In this document: positions 12,051 to 23,002 of the stretch, piece by piece
How positions within the stretch are numbered: position 1 is the stretch's first letter
Layout: every line of letters begins with the position of its first letter
Source: Tanypteryx hageni
Taxonomy: Eukaryota > Arthropoda > Insecta > Odonata > Petaluridae
Length of the DNA stretch: 64,000 bases
Direction: 5' to 3'
NCBI GenBank assembly: GCA_028673005.1
Contig: CM054113.1
Coordinates: 206,451,504-206,515,503, forward strand
Notes under the pieces: generated by a model
Seen by the model: the letters and a program-made list of their open reading frames with translations, nothing else
Told to the model about the DNA's origin: nothing
Databases searched by the model: none
Program-made: the position numbers and the translations under genes

Positions 12051-13904
12051 TGCAATTAATGAAAATGTTTTCACACTAACCTCACCTCAGCATTGTCTAT
12101 TATTCAACTCTTGTACTTCGTTTGTTTCCACTTTCTGCTGCAGATATTTGGATGAAAATATAGAATAGTCTTCTAAAAGAAATAATGGTGGCTTTTAACA
12201 AAAAGCTAGAATAGAGAAATTTCAGGAAGTAGTGAAATACAACTGCTCTTAAATGTTGATATTCTGAGCACTGTAAGAAGGCAATTTATAAAAGATTGTT
12301 TGGACAATAACTTCATGCCAGTCTGTTTTGGAATATCTTCATTCTATATGGTTCCGTGCACTAGTTTGCACCATAAAGGAAATTTGTTAACAGATGGATC
12401 CTCTAGGATCTGCAGATCATACTTTGGACACCGCTGGCTTAGAGGAAGAAAAATACTGATCCTTGCAACCCCTTTCTCCTCCCAAATTAAAGAAGAATCA
12501 CCTGACTAGAGGTTTCATAAAATTGTAATGAGAAGAAATAAGCACAAGAAAAAACATTGAATTTCATATAGAAGTTTTTTTCTCCTGAATGCATAGCTTT
12601 CAAATTTTTGTGCCAAAACTGCTCTCATTGCTATAAGGAGGCTTTCAAATACTTTATTGTGTTCTTTGACCAGGTATAATGTAATGGCCTGTAAACTGAA
12701 TTTTCAGTCATAATAGTATGGAACTGCTGATTCATTAAATATATCTTATCAACAGTGGTGGATTTAGGGCCTTGCACTCCTGGGGCCAGTGCATAGAGCT
12801 GCTAAACAGTTATTGCTAACAGAATCAGAAGCTTAGTGCAGTTGGGAAAAGAAATGTATATATTGATGTTATTTATGTATATATTGATTTTGAAAAGTCC
12901 CAACACAAAGGAGCAGTTACGTATCCTTAAACATTAGAAAGATCATCGTAAACTATATTTAGCAAAATCCACTCTCAAGTGATGGTATCATTTATCATTG
13001 AGAAAATTATTATTTCTTATGATTCCACTCAAAGACTTTGAGATGCGATTGACATCAACTTCAGAAGCCCATCCACTGTATTGTAAATATATGAGCTGCA
13101 AATAAATCATTAAGAATTTGATAGCCTGTTTTGCTTCACAAAATTTAACCACATGTTTTCAGAATTCAAGAGTTGTAGGCCTCACAAACCACTATGCCTA
13201 GGAGCCTCAGACCCCCTACATCTGTGCCTGATTTTCACTCTCAGTTCAATGATCTGTTCATTTACCTTATGTCTATCATGTGGTATCATTTTCTGAATTG
13301 TGAATTTCCTCAGTAGAAAGAAAATAACTTATTTCATCTGTATATATACAGGTAATAGAGTAATCTACATATAAATTGGCAGCTCAGTTTAAAAAGTCAT
13401 CATTTATGTAATTTTTCCAGGCTTCTGATTGTTCTTGAAACTGATTACGTAATAATCTATCAACACGCACAATAAGGATTAAATATCCCCTCTCTTTTTT
13501 GTGTGTGTATTTTTGGCTAATCAACCTCTTGGATTATTATAGCCTAAGCTCCTTCCTAAGTGAAGACACTCACAAGGTAGGAGGGAAACCCGGTGCTGGC
13601 ATTAGCCTACTTCTACTCCAAGGGAGCCAATGACTTAAAGTCCCTTCCAAAGGATGGAATGCTGACTTTACACAGCCTCCTCAAACCACACAAACAGGAT
13701 CTTTTCTTTTTGTATTTTATGACAAAAACTTATTTGAAGGATTAAATCTAGAAACAGCCACCAAACATATGTTCCACTGTTCAATTTTTTGGCTATCACA
13801 ATCTCTATTGCCTTCTTTTAGGCCAAACTTAAAATTCATTGATGTATAAAATACTCCTTTGCCAGTAATTGAATTCACAGCAAAGCAGCATTTTTTATAT
13901 TTAT
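12051..13904. other. Intergenic with decayed hAT MITE ends
   Basis: No gene was recognised. A hAT-like right end GGACACCGCTGG is at about 12427-12438, preceded by a GGATCC-centred palindrome. A hAT-like left end CAGTGGTGGATTTAGGGCC is at 12753, possibly pairing with a decayed right end around 13190-13231 (ACCCCCTACATCTGTGCCTG), but no target duplication is visible. Confidence 0.4.
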
Positions 13905-14820
13905 ACATTCTAACTCTTCTTCTTCTAACTCAAAAACTATTTATCAGATCCAGGAGAAATTTTATATCTGAAATTTCTGTTAAAGGCATAAGAACTGATT
14001 AGTTTTTGGTAAAAATTGGTCAACTGGAAGTGGGTGTTTACTCTAGTCACTTATCCATTTTTTACTTTCTCCATATACGAAGTATAGAGAAAGTTTTATT
14101 TTCATGAAAAAAATGGAATTCAAGACTTCAATGGAAATACATGTTTTAAGGTCCTCGGAACACGTTTTGACTATGTTCTCGATGATATCTGTGTGTGTGT
14201 GTGTCTGTGACTGGGATTTTGTGGGTGCTCTAACTCAAAAACTAAAATCCAATCTACACAAAATTTTACATTTGACATTTTTGTTAAAGGAAAAAGAACT
14301 GTTTAGTTTTTTATAAATAACATGATTAGTCCTTGGTAAACACTGGTCAACTGAAAGTGGGTCTTTACTCCTGTCACTTATCTGTTTTTTTATATTTGCT
14401 TTAATATTTGATTAATGTAAATAAGTACTGGAATAAATGTTGTACGAAATTTAATTTTCTACAATGTCTGTTGGAAACATTGTTTAAGAGATATTTTAAA
14501 ATCTTATTTTTTAGCTGCCATCACCACACTGGCTATCAGCGACTATTGTAAACATTTACACTTAGTTACATTTTATAATTAGTTAAGTGTGAGTAGCGTT
14601 CCTTATTATTTTCTTAGTTGTTGGAGTTTCAGGTTTATATCCATATCAGAAGGCTATGGTTTGAGTGTATTTCTGTTCTTTGTAGTCTTTAAATTTTTCT
14701 CACAGTTCCTTAAAATATTTATTATTATATAACTTATTTGGAATTTTTAAAAATATTGCAGGCATGGAGCAAGTCATGTGGTGGCCACATCAGATTTTTA
14801 ATTGTGCTGTAGGTCTTGTT
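13905..14820 (+). repeat. Dispersed repeat family copy (two partial units)
   Basis: The segments 13950-14060 and 14240-14390 are diverged copies of one sequence (GTTAAAGG.A.AAGAACTG then GGTCAACTG.AAGTGGGT). The rest, to GGTGGCCACATCAGATTTTT at about 14815, is the same family as copies at 58.3-60.7 kb. A small inverted repeat, CTTTCTCCATATACGAAG then TATAGAGAAAG, sits at 14068-14096, next to a short GT run at about 14190. Confidence 0.75.
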
Positions 14821-14990
14821 AGATATGCTTGATATATGCATTGTGCATAGATTGATTTCATCACTAAATTAAATATTTTTTACCCTTTTATTCATTATCT
14901 TTACCATCTACTTTCCAATGTGACAAAAACTTGGTAACTTAAAGTACTGTTAGTTCTCCAGAAAAGGATTATTTTTAAATAGTCAATACA
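14821..14990. other. Short AT-rich spacer
   Basis: Nothing recognised between the dispersed repeat and the piggyBac end at 14995. Confidence 0.4.
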
Positions 14991-14994
14991 TTAA

Positions 14995-17215
14995 CCCTTA
15001 ACTTGTGAGGTGGTTTCCATGGGACGTACTTGCTGAGGTGAGGTCTCAGAGACCGCTAATGACATTTTCTTTCTCATAGACACGCAGATCATAGAATCAA
15101 CTTCAGATTATGTTCATTTGTACTTTAATATATATAACACAAGATACAAGCATAAACACTTTCAGAAATCAAAGTTTATTTCTTATGTTATTTTGTTTTC
15201 TAGATACAGTGTGAAAAATTTTTTTTTACAGTCCCTCATTTCTAATTTCTTAAAAATAAGAAAACATATAAATTGTGACTATGAAAGCTGTAGTTAATAA
15301 AGAATATGTATGACTAATGCACTAAAATAAAAAACATGGCAGTTTTTGTGTTTTTATGAAAAATTGCAGAATGTAAAAATACTGATTTTTATCATACAAA
15401 AAAATGCTTATAATTGAAAGATACCCTTTCCATATATTTTCTTCTGCACAACATAGATCTTTTTGGTACACTCAAGACACACAGGTTTCTTGCAAAGGTA
15501 GCACAAATATGCAGTTTTTCTCTTCTTATGGGGGTCACACACAGAACATGTTTTTTTTTTCTCAAGTTTTTCTTCTTCTGTGTACGGCATTTCTTCTTTA
15601 ACTCCTAGGACTCTCCTCCTCCTCTCCTCTCCTCTTACTTCACGATTTATCCTTGTATTAGTGATTCTTCTTTCCAGCTCTGGTTTTTCAAGCCTACTTG
15701 CTAGATTCTTCATGAAATCCAGCCTACTTATTTCCAAATTGTCTTTATAGGAAGTGTACAAGATAAAAGCATTCACAGCACTTACAACAAGTATCCTATA
15801 GAAAACAGCCATTGGCCATCTTCTTGTTCAGTGACCACTGCAATAATTTGCACACTTTTTATCTAGTGAGTCTACTCCTTCTTTAGTAAGGTTGTAGTAC
15901 TCAGTGATTTCCCACTTATGTATGTTTTTATCAAGGGTTTTTTCATGGTGCATAGAAGACACCAATACTACTGCTCTACTCCTATTTGGCACATAAGATA
16001 CTAATGTCATATCTTTAGTGAATCTGAAAAGAGAGGATTTGACTTCTTGTGACTTGTTTGGTAGAAACTCTTTAGGAATTTCTTTTTTTTTCATGGTTCC
16101 AACGTAAGTTAATCCTCTCTGTCTCAGTAATTGCACTAGTTCTATAGATGTGAACCAGTTGTCACCTGTGATGTTGCAATAAGTTCCCTGAAGGTGTCTG
16201 GAAAGATGCAAAACTGTTTGAAATGGATTGAAAAACTTTCTTTCTTCATTTGAAAGGGTATCTCCATCCAAATATTTGCCCATATAAATATAGCCATTGT
16301 GAAAATATTGATTCCTAGCATCTGTGAGGCACATTATTTTCATACCGTACTTGGCCGGTTTATTTGGCATATATATCTTGAACGACCGCAAAAGCTCACC
16401 AACATCTCGTCCACACACACCAAAGTTCCTATAGTGTATGCAGTTTGACAGTTGTTTACAAATTTCACAAATAGCTCTGAGATGGGAGCTGCTGGGTCAC
16501 ATCTTTTATGTTATTCTCTGATAAAGGGATTGTCAAATCTGAGCATGGAAAGCATCAAATGAAATCAATGTTCACTCATTACACACCTAAATATGTCTCT
16601 CCCCGAGCCATCTGTAGCAAAAAGTGAATTGGTGTTCTCATTATTGGATTTGAAAACTGCAGAATAAAGTAAGAGGCCTAAAAATGCTCTCATTTCAGTA
16701 ATATCTACGTCATGCATATCAGTACATGTCGGGTCTTTATACTTCACTTTTTCACTTCTAAATTTTGTGTTGGTCCATTTCAATATATCTTGCAGCATAT
16801 CATCTGCAAGTAAAAAGTTCCATACCTGTTCAGGATCAGCCTGATTTCCAACATGTACCTTAGGTTTAATACCAGGCAGTTGAATGACAATGTTATGCTT
16901 TTGTGTCCTAGACCTTTTGATGAATGGCTCAAGTGTCCACTTGTATCTGTTTTTTCCGTAATATGTATGTGTTTCTAGTAGTCTCGTACTCATCACTCAT
17001 AACTATTTCTTCTGATTCACTAACATCATCTTCGGAAATTTTGGAATTCATAGTATTGTCACTGTTTATCACACAAGATTCCTCATCACAGCCACTGTCA
17101 ATATCACTCGCATCTTCATCAAGCCATGGTTGTAAAGTGCTTTCGAATCCCTTGTCTCCTGCACGAGTTAACCGAGAAGGTCCCGGCTCATGCTGCATGG
17201 CTGTTTTGTTAACAT
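14995..17215 (-). mobile_element. piggyBac transposon, 5' end truncated
   Basis: The left boundary is TTAA (14991-14994) followed by CCCTTAACTTGTGAGG, the piggyBac signature of a TTAA target and a CCC-starting terminus. Transposase coding on the minus strand fills 15.4-17.2 kb. No matching GGG-TTAA end was found on the right. The transposase N-terminus there directly abuts an unrelated FP-type ORF1 fragment, so the 5' end was lost. Confidence 0.8.
15408..17200 (-). pseudogene. piggyBac transposase (PGBD4-like), broken
   Basis: Probable start near 17200 (MQHEPGPSRLTRAGD), followed by an acidic N-terminus rich in D, E and S. The DDE_Tnp_1_7-type core begins YYGKNRYKWTLEPF at about 16960 and continues through EMRAFLGLLLYSAVF. 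Catalytic-region landmarks are MCLTDARNQYFHNGY (about 16320) and CNITGDNWFTSIELVQ (about 16180), each holding a candidate catalytic Asp. The C-terminal Cys-rich domain (CSVC, then CYLC and CLEC, about 15540-15440) matches the zinc-binding tail that recognises piggyBac ends. Three separate frames and in-frame stops near 16.44-16.56 kb show it is not translatable as one protein. The landmarks themselves are well preserved, so decay is recent. Confidence 0.85.
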
Positions 17216-17830
17216 AAGTGAAACAATATTTTATCCAAATGAAGTTATATCTGGCATGTTTACATAGTTCCCTGGTTTTCCAGAATAGTTCTCCATAATA
17301 TTTGGTTAAGGCCTCATTTACATAAACTCTGCTATTATTATTATTGCCCAAAATATCGTCATCTGTTAATGGTTTTTGGTTATTGCGGCAAATATCTTTT
17401 ATTTTCTTTGAAACAAAACTTACCACGATTTTACTTTTGTTATCTGCTCAGAGATTTTTAACTACAAACACATCATCAATGTCATTTTTGCTAAAATTTT
17501 ATATTTCTAACTTATTAACAATATTATTAACTATACCAATAATATTTCTTTCTTTCAGATCCTCGTCTATGAACACAATATCTAATGTTTTATCTAAGTA
17601 ATCTTGATCTAATCTATTCCCCTTGATTTCTAAATTGATAATAGTGTAATGTTTTTCACGTACCTAGTTCATCTCATAGTTGTACTATAGTAAGGTTCAG
17701 ATCATCAATGTTTTTATTGTAACTATTCAGTGTTTTCAGTTATACATCATATTTATATACTAGAAAGTTTATACTTAGCCTTATATCATTTAGTTCCTTA
17801 CGTGAATCATAATGATCTTGTGGCAGGAGG
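17216..17830 (-). pseudogene. LINE ORF1-type fragment with FP-like C-terminal domain
   Basis: Minus-strand sequence gives a degraded coiled-coil-like N-terminal part (RKELNDIRLSINFL), then LEIKGNRLDQ followed by a NDIDDVF block. The C-terminal module is IVVSFVSKKIKDICRNN, then VNEALTKYYGELFWKTREL and a final WIKYCFTYVNK. This order is that of proteins with an FP/L1-transposase-22-like C-terminal domain found as ORF1 of arthropod non-LTR elements. Several stops interrupt it. Its end is fused in frame to the truncated piggyBac N-terminus, giving a chimeric open frame (17426-16929). Confidence 0.6.
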
Positions 17831-17939
17831 CATACTCTCGACCTGTTTATCTTTTTGACAGCATCCGGGGAATCTACAAGTTTCATTTCTTATTGTTAAG
17901 ATCTATCTGTAAATCACCTACATGAGCCCAGAACAGTTA
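17831..17939. other. Short spacer
   Basis: Nothing recognised between the ORF1 fragment and the minisatellite. Confidence 0.4.
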
Positions 17940-18770
17940 AAGTGCAGGATTGTTTCCTTGGCATACCTTACACCCTCCCCCCACTTTATTTTCATTTATA
18001 CACTGCGTATTCGTAATCGTTATAAAATTCTCTGTCGATTGATACCAGTGTTGACTGTGTTTCCTTGGCGTACATTACGCCTCCCCCCTTTTCCCTCCCC
18101 CATTTTATTTTCGTTTATACGGTGCGTATTCATAATCGTTATAAAATTCTCTGTCGATTGATACTAATGTTGACCGTGTATCATTGGCCTACCTTACTCT
18201 TTACCCCCTTTTCCCTCCCCCACTTTATGTTCGTTTTTACGGTGCGTATTCATAATCGTTATAAAATTCTCTGTCGATTGGTACCAATGTCGACTGTGTT
18301 TCCTTGGCGTACCTTACGCCCTCCCTCCTTTTCCCTCCCCCACTTTATTTTCATTTTTACGCTGCGTATTCGTAATCGTTATAAAATTCTCTGTCGATTG
18401 ATACCAATGTGACCGTGTATCATTGGCCTACCTTACTCCTTACCCCCTTTTCCCTCCCCCACTTTATGTTCGTTTTTACGCTGCATATTCATAATCACTA
18501 TAAAATTCTCTGTCAATTGATACCAATGTCAACTGTTTCCTTGGCATACCTTACACCCTCTCCCCTTTTCCCTCTCCCCACTTTATTTTCGTTTTTACGC
18601 TGCGTATTCATAATCATCATAAAATTCTCTGTCGATTGATACCAATGTCCACCGTGTTTCCATGGTCTACCTTACTCCCTCCCCCACTTTATTTTCGTTT
18701 TAGGCTGCGTATTCATAATCGTCATAAAATTCTGTCATTTGATACCAAAGTCGACTATGGTCCCTCATCG
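17940..18770 (+). repeat. Minisatellite, about 119-bp unit, seven copies
   Basis: The anchor GCGTATTC/GCATATTC recurs at 18005, 18124, 18244, 18364, 18483, 18602 and 18707, so the spacing is 119, 120, 120, 119, 119 and 105. Each unit has a C-rich pyrimidine tract (CCCTTTTCCCTCCCCC), a TTTATTTTCGTTTTTACG block and ATAAAATTCTCTGTCGATTG. Two sub-types alternate in the middle copies (TTTCCTTGGCGTACC versus TATCATTGGCCTACC), suggesting a higher-order dimer. The open frames across the array are a by-product of the period. Confidence 0.92.
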
Positions 18771-18940
18771 TACCCTATGCTCTCCCCCCCCTTCCCCTCC
18801 TCCTCCTTCCATTCTCCTTTTGCTGCAAATCCGTAAATTCCCCTCACTCCTTTCTCCTTTTTTCTTCCTATTCGTAAATACCCCTCTTTTCCCCACCCCA
18901 GTTTTTACTATGGGAAATGGGATTCTGGCAACTGGGATTT
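18771..18940. other. Pyrimidine-rich tract
   Basis: C/T-rich on the plus strand (CCCCTCCTCCTCCTTCC), probably a decayed extension of the minisatellite. No gene. Confidence 0.5.
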
Positions 18941-19010
18941 CGAGCATTTGCTACTCGAGCATTTGCTACTCGAGCATTTGCTACTCGAGCATTTGCTACT
19001 CGAGCGTTTG
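18941..19010. repeat. 15-bp tandem repeat
   Basis: CGAGCATTTGCTACT is repeated four times exactly, followed by a partial CGAGCGTTTG. Because the unit is a multiple of three, every frame stays open across it. The flanks hold diverged GGGATT...GGCAACTGG words, so a larger decayed tandem structure surrounds it (about 18910-19090). Confidence 0.93.
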
Positions 19011-19119
19011 GGACTATGGTAAGTGGGATTAATGGCAACTGGGTTTTATGGCAAGTGGGATTCGAGCATTCGAATTTGAGCAACTGGGGCAATGCCAAAA
19101 AATTAGAGGAATCTATACT

Positions 19120-20395
19120 GCACAGTAATAGAAATACTATAGTAATCGGGTACTTACCAACATAAATTCCTTTTTCTCTTCCAAATTACATGTTCAATTG
19201 TATTTGTTCTACATTACATAAAACGTGAAGTTGAAGGGATGGCATCATCATTGTTTGGCGATGCTAGGGACTGAGCGTTACCAGATTCTTCACTTCATTT
19301 CAATGCAGATTTCTCATGAATTTTTCTAAACATGTCTTGAATTCGTAACTGCTTCATGTATTTGGGTTTTTTATTTATTAGTTTTACTTTTACTTTAATA
19401 ACCGACATAATATCATGCTCATCTATGAAACTTCTCTGCTCAAGTCCAAGAATTAACTCTTCAGCTAATGCTATACACTCAGCAATTGATATTTTCTTCT
19501 CGTCTTTTATAAATTCATCTTCATCATCACTGTCATGACATTTATCCGGATTCAGTTCCATCTCTGCAATTTCGCTGTCAGATAGTTGGAGAACAACTGG
19601 TGCATCATTATCTACATTTTAACATTCATTTAATGTCACTTCATCTATCAATTTTGCTTCTTCACACACAATTTTTATTGAGATACACAAAACCCATGGA
19701 AGCCTGGTCTCTTCATTGTCTAAAAATAGTGTAGTAGGCCATAACAGGTTCCATCCATTTTGCAAAATCACCTGCAGTAAACTATCCCAGGCTTTTGAAG
19801 CAGTCCATATGGCATCCTTGATCTTGAATTCCTTTTGGAATACCATAATTCCCTTGCCATCATTGCATGCTGTTAACATTTTTCACATATAATCAGCCTT
19901 ATATTTACACTTAAAGGAATGTAGAATACCCTGATCCAATGGTTGTATTAGGGATGTTACAATTAGGAAGCAAATAAATAGCAATTACATAGTCTTTTAC
20001 AAGAAGTTCTGCTTTGGAATGTGCAGGGCAGTTATCTAGCAGTAGCAGTATTTTGCAGTCATCTGGAAGCCCAGCAGTTTGACAATGAGCTCGTGCTTTG
20101 AATATGAAGTTCTCTTCAAACCACTCAATAAATATTGAAGTTGTAACCTATGCTCTTTTATTGGCCTTATAGTGAACAAGAAAAACCTTGATCCCATTAA
20201 AGCACCTGGGCTTCTGACTTTTCCCAATAACAAGTAGTTTACACTTGTGAGCGCCAGATGCATTTGAACATGCAAAAATGGTAATGCGTTCCTTAGAGTC
20301 TTTAAAACCTGAGGGTGCTGTCTCTTCTGCGGTCACATAGGTTTTCCTGGGAATATATTGCCAAAATAGCGAAGTCTCATCAGCTTTGTATACTT
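19120..20395 (-). pseudogene. Jerky/Tigger-like DDE transposase, C-terminal part
   Basis: Minus-strand coding from 20395 leftwards opens in the catalytic domain with KADETSLFWQYIPRKTYVT (first catalytic Asp in ADET). It continues through AEETAPSGFKDSKERITIF and CFNGIKVF.VHYKANKRA to LLLLDNCPAH near 20040 (second Asp). After a break come MLTACNDGKG and KAWDSLLQVILQNGWN, then an acidic C-terminus (DSDDEDEF) and QLRIQDMFRKIHEK ending at about 19295. There are at least three frame changes. The order matches JRK-like pogo-superfamily transposases. The N-terminal part is at 21.1-21.4 kb, displaced by a Penelope-like insertion. The 3' terminus was not placed with certainty; CAGTAATAGAAATACT near 19123 is a candidate. 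Confidence 0.82.
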
Positions 20396-21090
20396 AAATA
20401 TGAAAAAAGGGGATGTGGAGACTATGGCAGATAGATGAATTAAAAATTACTAACTCCAAACCGTAAAGTTTACCCAGAGAAGCGCTCCAAAGAAAAGGTT
20501 TAAAAATAAAAATAAATAAAAATACTTACAAGTTTGCTGGACAATGGCCTAACAGGGACTTGTGGTCAAAACCTGAACCTAAAAGGAAAAAAATAAAAGC
20601 ACGAGCACTGCACAAATAAAGGAAAAACTTCTCTGGAACAAGCACTAAATACGTATTTCGAGAGCTATGCTCTCATCTTCAGTAGCTGAAGTCGTAAGAT
20701 TTGAAGTGTCTTGTGTTGTGTATTATATGTTTGGGGTAAAAGTGAAAGGATGAAGGGGGGCGGGGACTGAAGTGGCCGTTAACGCATAGAGAGGTGAGTG
20801 GGGGATGAGTCCCTTGTCGTTATTCATAACCGTTTCTCGGTATTTGTTTATGAATATGCTTTCATAAGCATCAAGTTTCCAGTCTGTTTGTATTGATTTT
20901 AAGTGAGTCATGTTTTCGATTTTAATGGGGTGATTGTTTTCTTGTATGTGTGCTGCGACGCTAGACCTGTTAAACCTGTTGTGTCTGTCTGTGCGATGTG
21001 TTCTTTGAATCTGATTTCTAGCTTCCGTTTTGTTTGACCTATGTATATTTTCTCACATTCTGTGCAGGTGCTCAATATGTGGATACCATA
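20396..21090 (-). mobile_element. Penelope-like element, 5'-truncated, GIY-YIG domain
   Basis: Minus-strand sequence encodes the C-terminal endonuclease of a Penelope-like retroelement: CTECEKIYIGQTKRKLEIRF (YIG motif kept), then a frame change and MTHLKSIQTDWKLDAYESIF, ending HPFTFTPNI near 20723. The reverse transcriptase is absent. The 3' non-coding part carries a hammerhead-like motif. The fragment sits inside a jerky-like transposase gene: DDE coding resumes at 20395 on one side, while the CENP-B-like DNA-binding part lies beyond 21090 on the other. The GIY-YIG nuclease nicks target DNA in this class. Confidence 0.85.
20644..20695 (-). ncRNA. Hammerhead-ribozyme-like motif of the Penelope element
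   Basis: On the minus strand: CTGAAGA, then a stem-loop GAGAGC-ATA-GCTCTC after a single T, then GAAA, followed by the self-complementary ATACGTAT. This is the hammerhead core order (CUGANGA, stem II, GAAA, short stem III). Penelope-like elements are known to carry hammerhead motifs in their terminal repeats. Stem I pairing is weak in what I can see, so activity is not assured. Confidence 0.55.
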
Positions 21091-21657
21091 ACGTTTTTCC
21101 AACATCTAAGTTAGCCATCACTAGCTATAAAACATTCATCACCACCACTCTTTGGATGTGGAGCCAAGGACTTTTCTTTGAGCATGGGTCCACTGATTGC
21201 AGTTCCGCATTGTCTTTCTTGGTTAAACCACAGTCATAAAGCATCATCTAAAATCTCCAATTTTGGTTTCTTTGAAGTGGAGTCAGAAGTTGAAGACACT
21301 GGTGAAGCAATCCGAGCGCAAAATCCTTCTATATTTTTTCCAATCTTTTATGATAGTCCCACCCTCACCTAATTCACCAGCAATTTTTTTTTAACAACTC
21401 ACCTTTATTGAGTCTTTCCAGTGCACCTAACTTAGTTTTCATCTATACAAACCCTTGCTTTCTTTTATCACCCATATTTCAATTTAATTAAAAACAATAA
21501 GTGAACATAATTCAGATACTGTGGTTTAGAGCAAACATACAACTGGTGGGCGTCAGACAGTATTAAGGGAAGGGGAATCTAGGAGAGCATCTGAGAAAGG
21601 TTGGTTAATCCAGAGACTTCGTTAAAGTGGAGGTCAGTTAAGAGGGCTTCTACTGTA
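21091..21657 (-). pseudogene. Jerky/Tigger-like transposase N-terminus and 5' terminus
   Basis: The element terminus is at the right: the minus strand starts CAGTAGAAGCCCTCTTAACT at 21657, preceded by TA, the pogo-superfamily target. Coding follows with KTKLGALERLNKGEL, a frameshift in an A-run, AGELGEGGTIIKDWKKYRR (HTH), then LEILDDAL, QERQCGTAISGPMLKEKSL and ECFIASDGWL (CENP-B-type HTH), before the Penelope junction at about 21090. Together with 19.1-20.4 kb this makes one element of about 1.8 kb without the insertion. Several stops and frameshifts. Confidence 0.78.
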
Positions 21658-21928
21658 AGTTGCAAAACTGTAAACATCCACATCCTGAATACTTGTGCAA
21701 AATTTATCATAAATTCAAAGAATAATGAGGTGGCGGGATGTTTTGGGGTGGGATGGGATTATATAGCCTCTCCCACTCAAATGTCAACCTCACCTACATG
21801 TGGTGCACCCTGCTTCACAGACGAGGCTCTGGCGTCCGAGTGACTCCCGGGATAAGGAGTCCCCCCTCTACCAAATGCCAACGGCCTATTTAGGGGCGGA
21901 TGAGAAGGTGGAGGGGTAGGGCACCCTC

Positions 21929-22987
21929 TTGCCCTTGGGGTTGGAAACTGCCCCTAAAGGCGGAGGAACTATTTCGATAGTCAACAGCATAGGATGGAGA
22001 AGGCAACAGGAAACCACTCCATTAAAGATCCAATTGGATATCCCGAGGGTAGCAACCATGGAAGGTCTTAGAAAGGAAGTTGTTACTGATCATGGTATTC
22101 GGAACCCAAGATCCGGCAGGGGATGTAGCAGGGCTTCCCAGGTTGTTATCCAACGAAATCCCTGTCAAAACGTCAAAATAGGTACTTGGAACATCAGAAA
22201 ATTACTAGAAATAGGTAAATTAGAAGAAATAAAGAAAGAAATGGAGAAAAATGAGATTGATATCTTAGGTTTATGTGAAACAAGGTGGCAAGAGAAAGGA
22301 GATTTTTACAGTGATAAATTTAGAATAATTCATAGTGGAGGTGAAAAGAGAGGAAGGAATGGAATAGCAGTCATTATTAGTAAAAAATGGGCAAACAGTG
22401 TTTGCAATACATATCACATAAATGATAGGTTGCTGATGGTAAGAATGAGCACTGTGCCAACGGATACAGTGATAATACAAGCGTATTTTCCAACAAGTAG
22501 TGCAGAAGAAGGAGAAGTAGAAAAGGTGTATGAAGAAATAGAAGAACTTATAAAGATGACAAAAGATAAAGATAATGTAATAATAATGGGAGACTTTAAT
22601 GCTGTGATTGGATCTAATCAAAATTGTAGAATGGTAGGAAAATTTGGTTTAGGTGAAACAAATGAAAGGGGAGAAAGATTAATTGAGTTTTGTGAACAGA
22701 ATGAGATGATGGTATCAAACATTTTCTTTGAAGTTCCCAAAAGAAGAAGATACACATGGGAGGCACCAGACAGAAGAAGGTTTCAAAGAGATTATATTTT
22801 AGTAAAAAGAAGATATAAGAACCAGGTAAAATCGTGTTATAGTTACCCAGGTCCAGATGTAGACAGTGACCACAAGCTAGTCAAGGCAAAATGCAATATT
22901 AGGTTTAAGAAAATAAAGAGAACAGTTAAAAAGAACTGGCATCTACAGGGACTGAAAGAGTTACCAACGGCTAAGAATTACCAATAA
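21929..22987 (+). pseudogene. RTE apurinic/apyrimidinic-like endonuclease domain
   Basis: The frame holds the complete exonuclease-endonuclease-phosphatase fold seen in RTE elements and often annotated as craniofacial development protein 2-like. Motifs in order are KIGTWNIRKL, LGLCETRWQ, RNGIAVII, VIIMGDFNAVIG, RRRYTWEAPD, RRFQRDYILV and DSDHKLVKA. The catalytic acidic and His residues of these motifs are present. It makes the first-strand nick for target-primed reverse transcription. The frame ends at TAA (22985-22987) but continues in the same frame at 23003, so this is a single nonsense mutation within one polyprotein. The true start is unclear: the ATG at 22061 and upstream in-frame codons are both possible. 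Confidence 0.85.
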
Positions 22988-23002
22988 AAAACAAATGATT
23001 TT

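Noticed and set aside
12753..13231. A bounded hAT MITE from CAGTGGTGGATTTAGG to CATCTGTGCCTG
   Set aside because: The right end is too degraded and flanks show no duplication; kept only as possible remnants.
15404..15608. Plus-strand frames over the piggyBac C-terminus
   Set aside because: Antisense shadows of the Cys-rich domain on the minus strand.
17922..18836. Overlapping open frames with TLR.P..LPHFIF-type repeats
   Set aside because: They follow the period of the minisatellite and shift frame between units; not a repeat protein.
18941..19010. Short regularly repeated units that might suggest a CRISPR array
   Set aside because: The 15-bp units abut without spacers and the context is an animal genome; it is a microsatellite-like array.
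22271..22621. Minus-strand frames inside the RTE element (also 23179-23514 and 24052-24837)
   Set aside because: Antisense to well-supported endonuclease and RT motifs.
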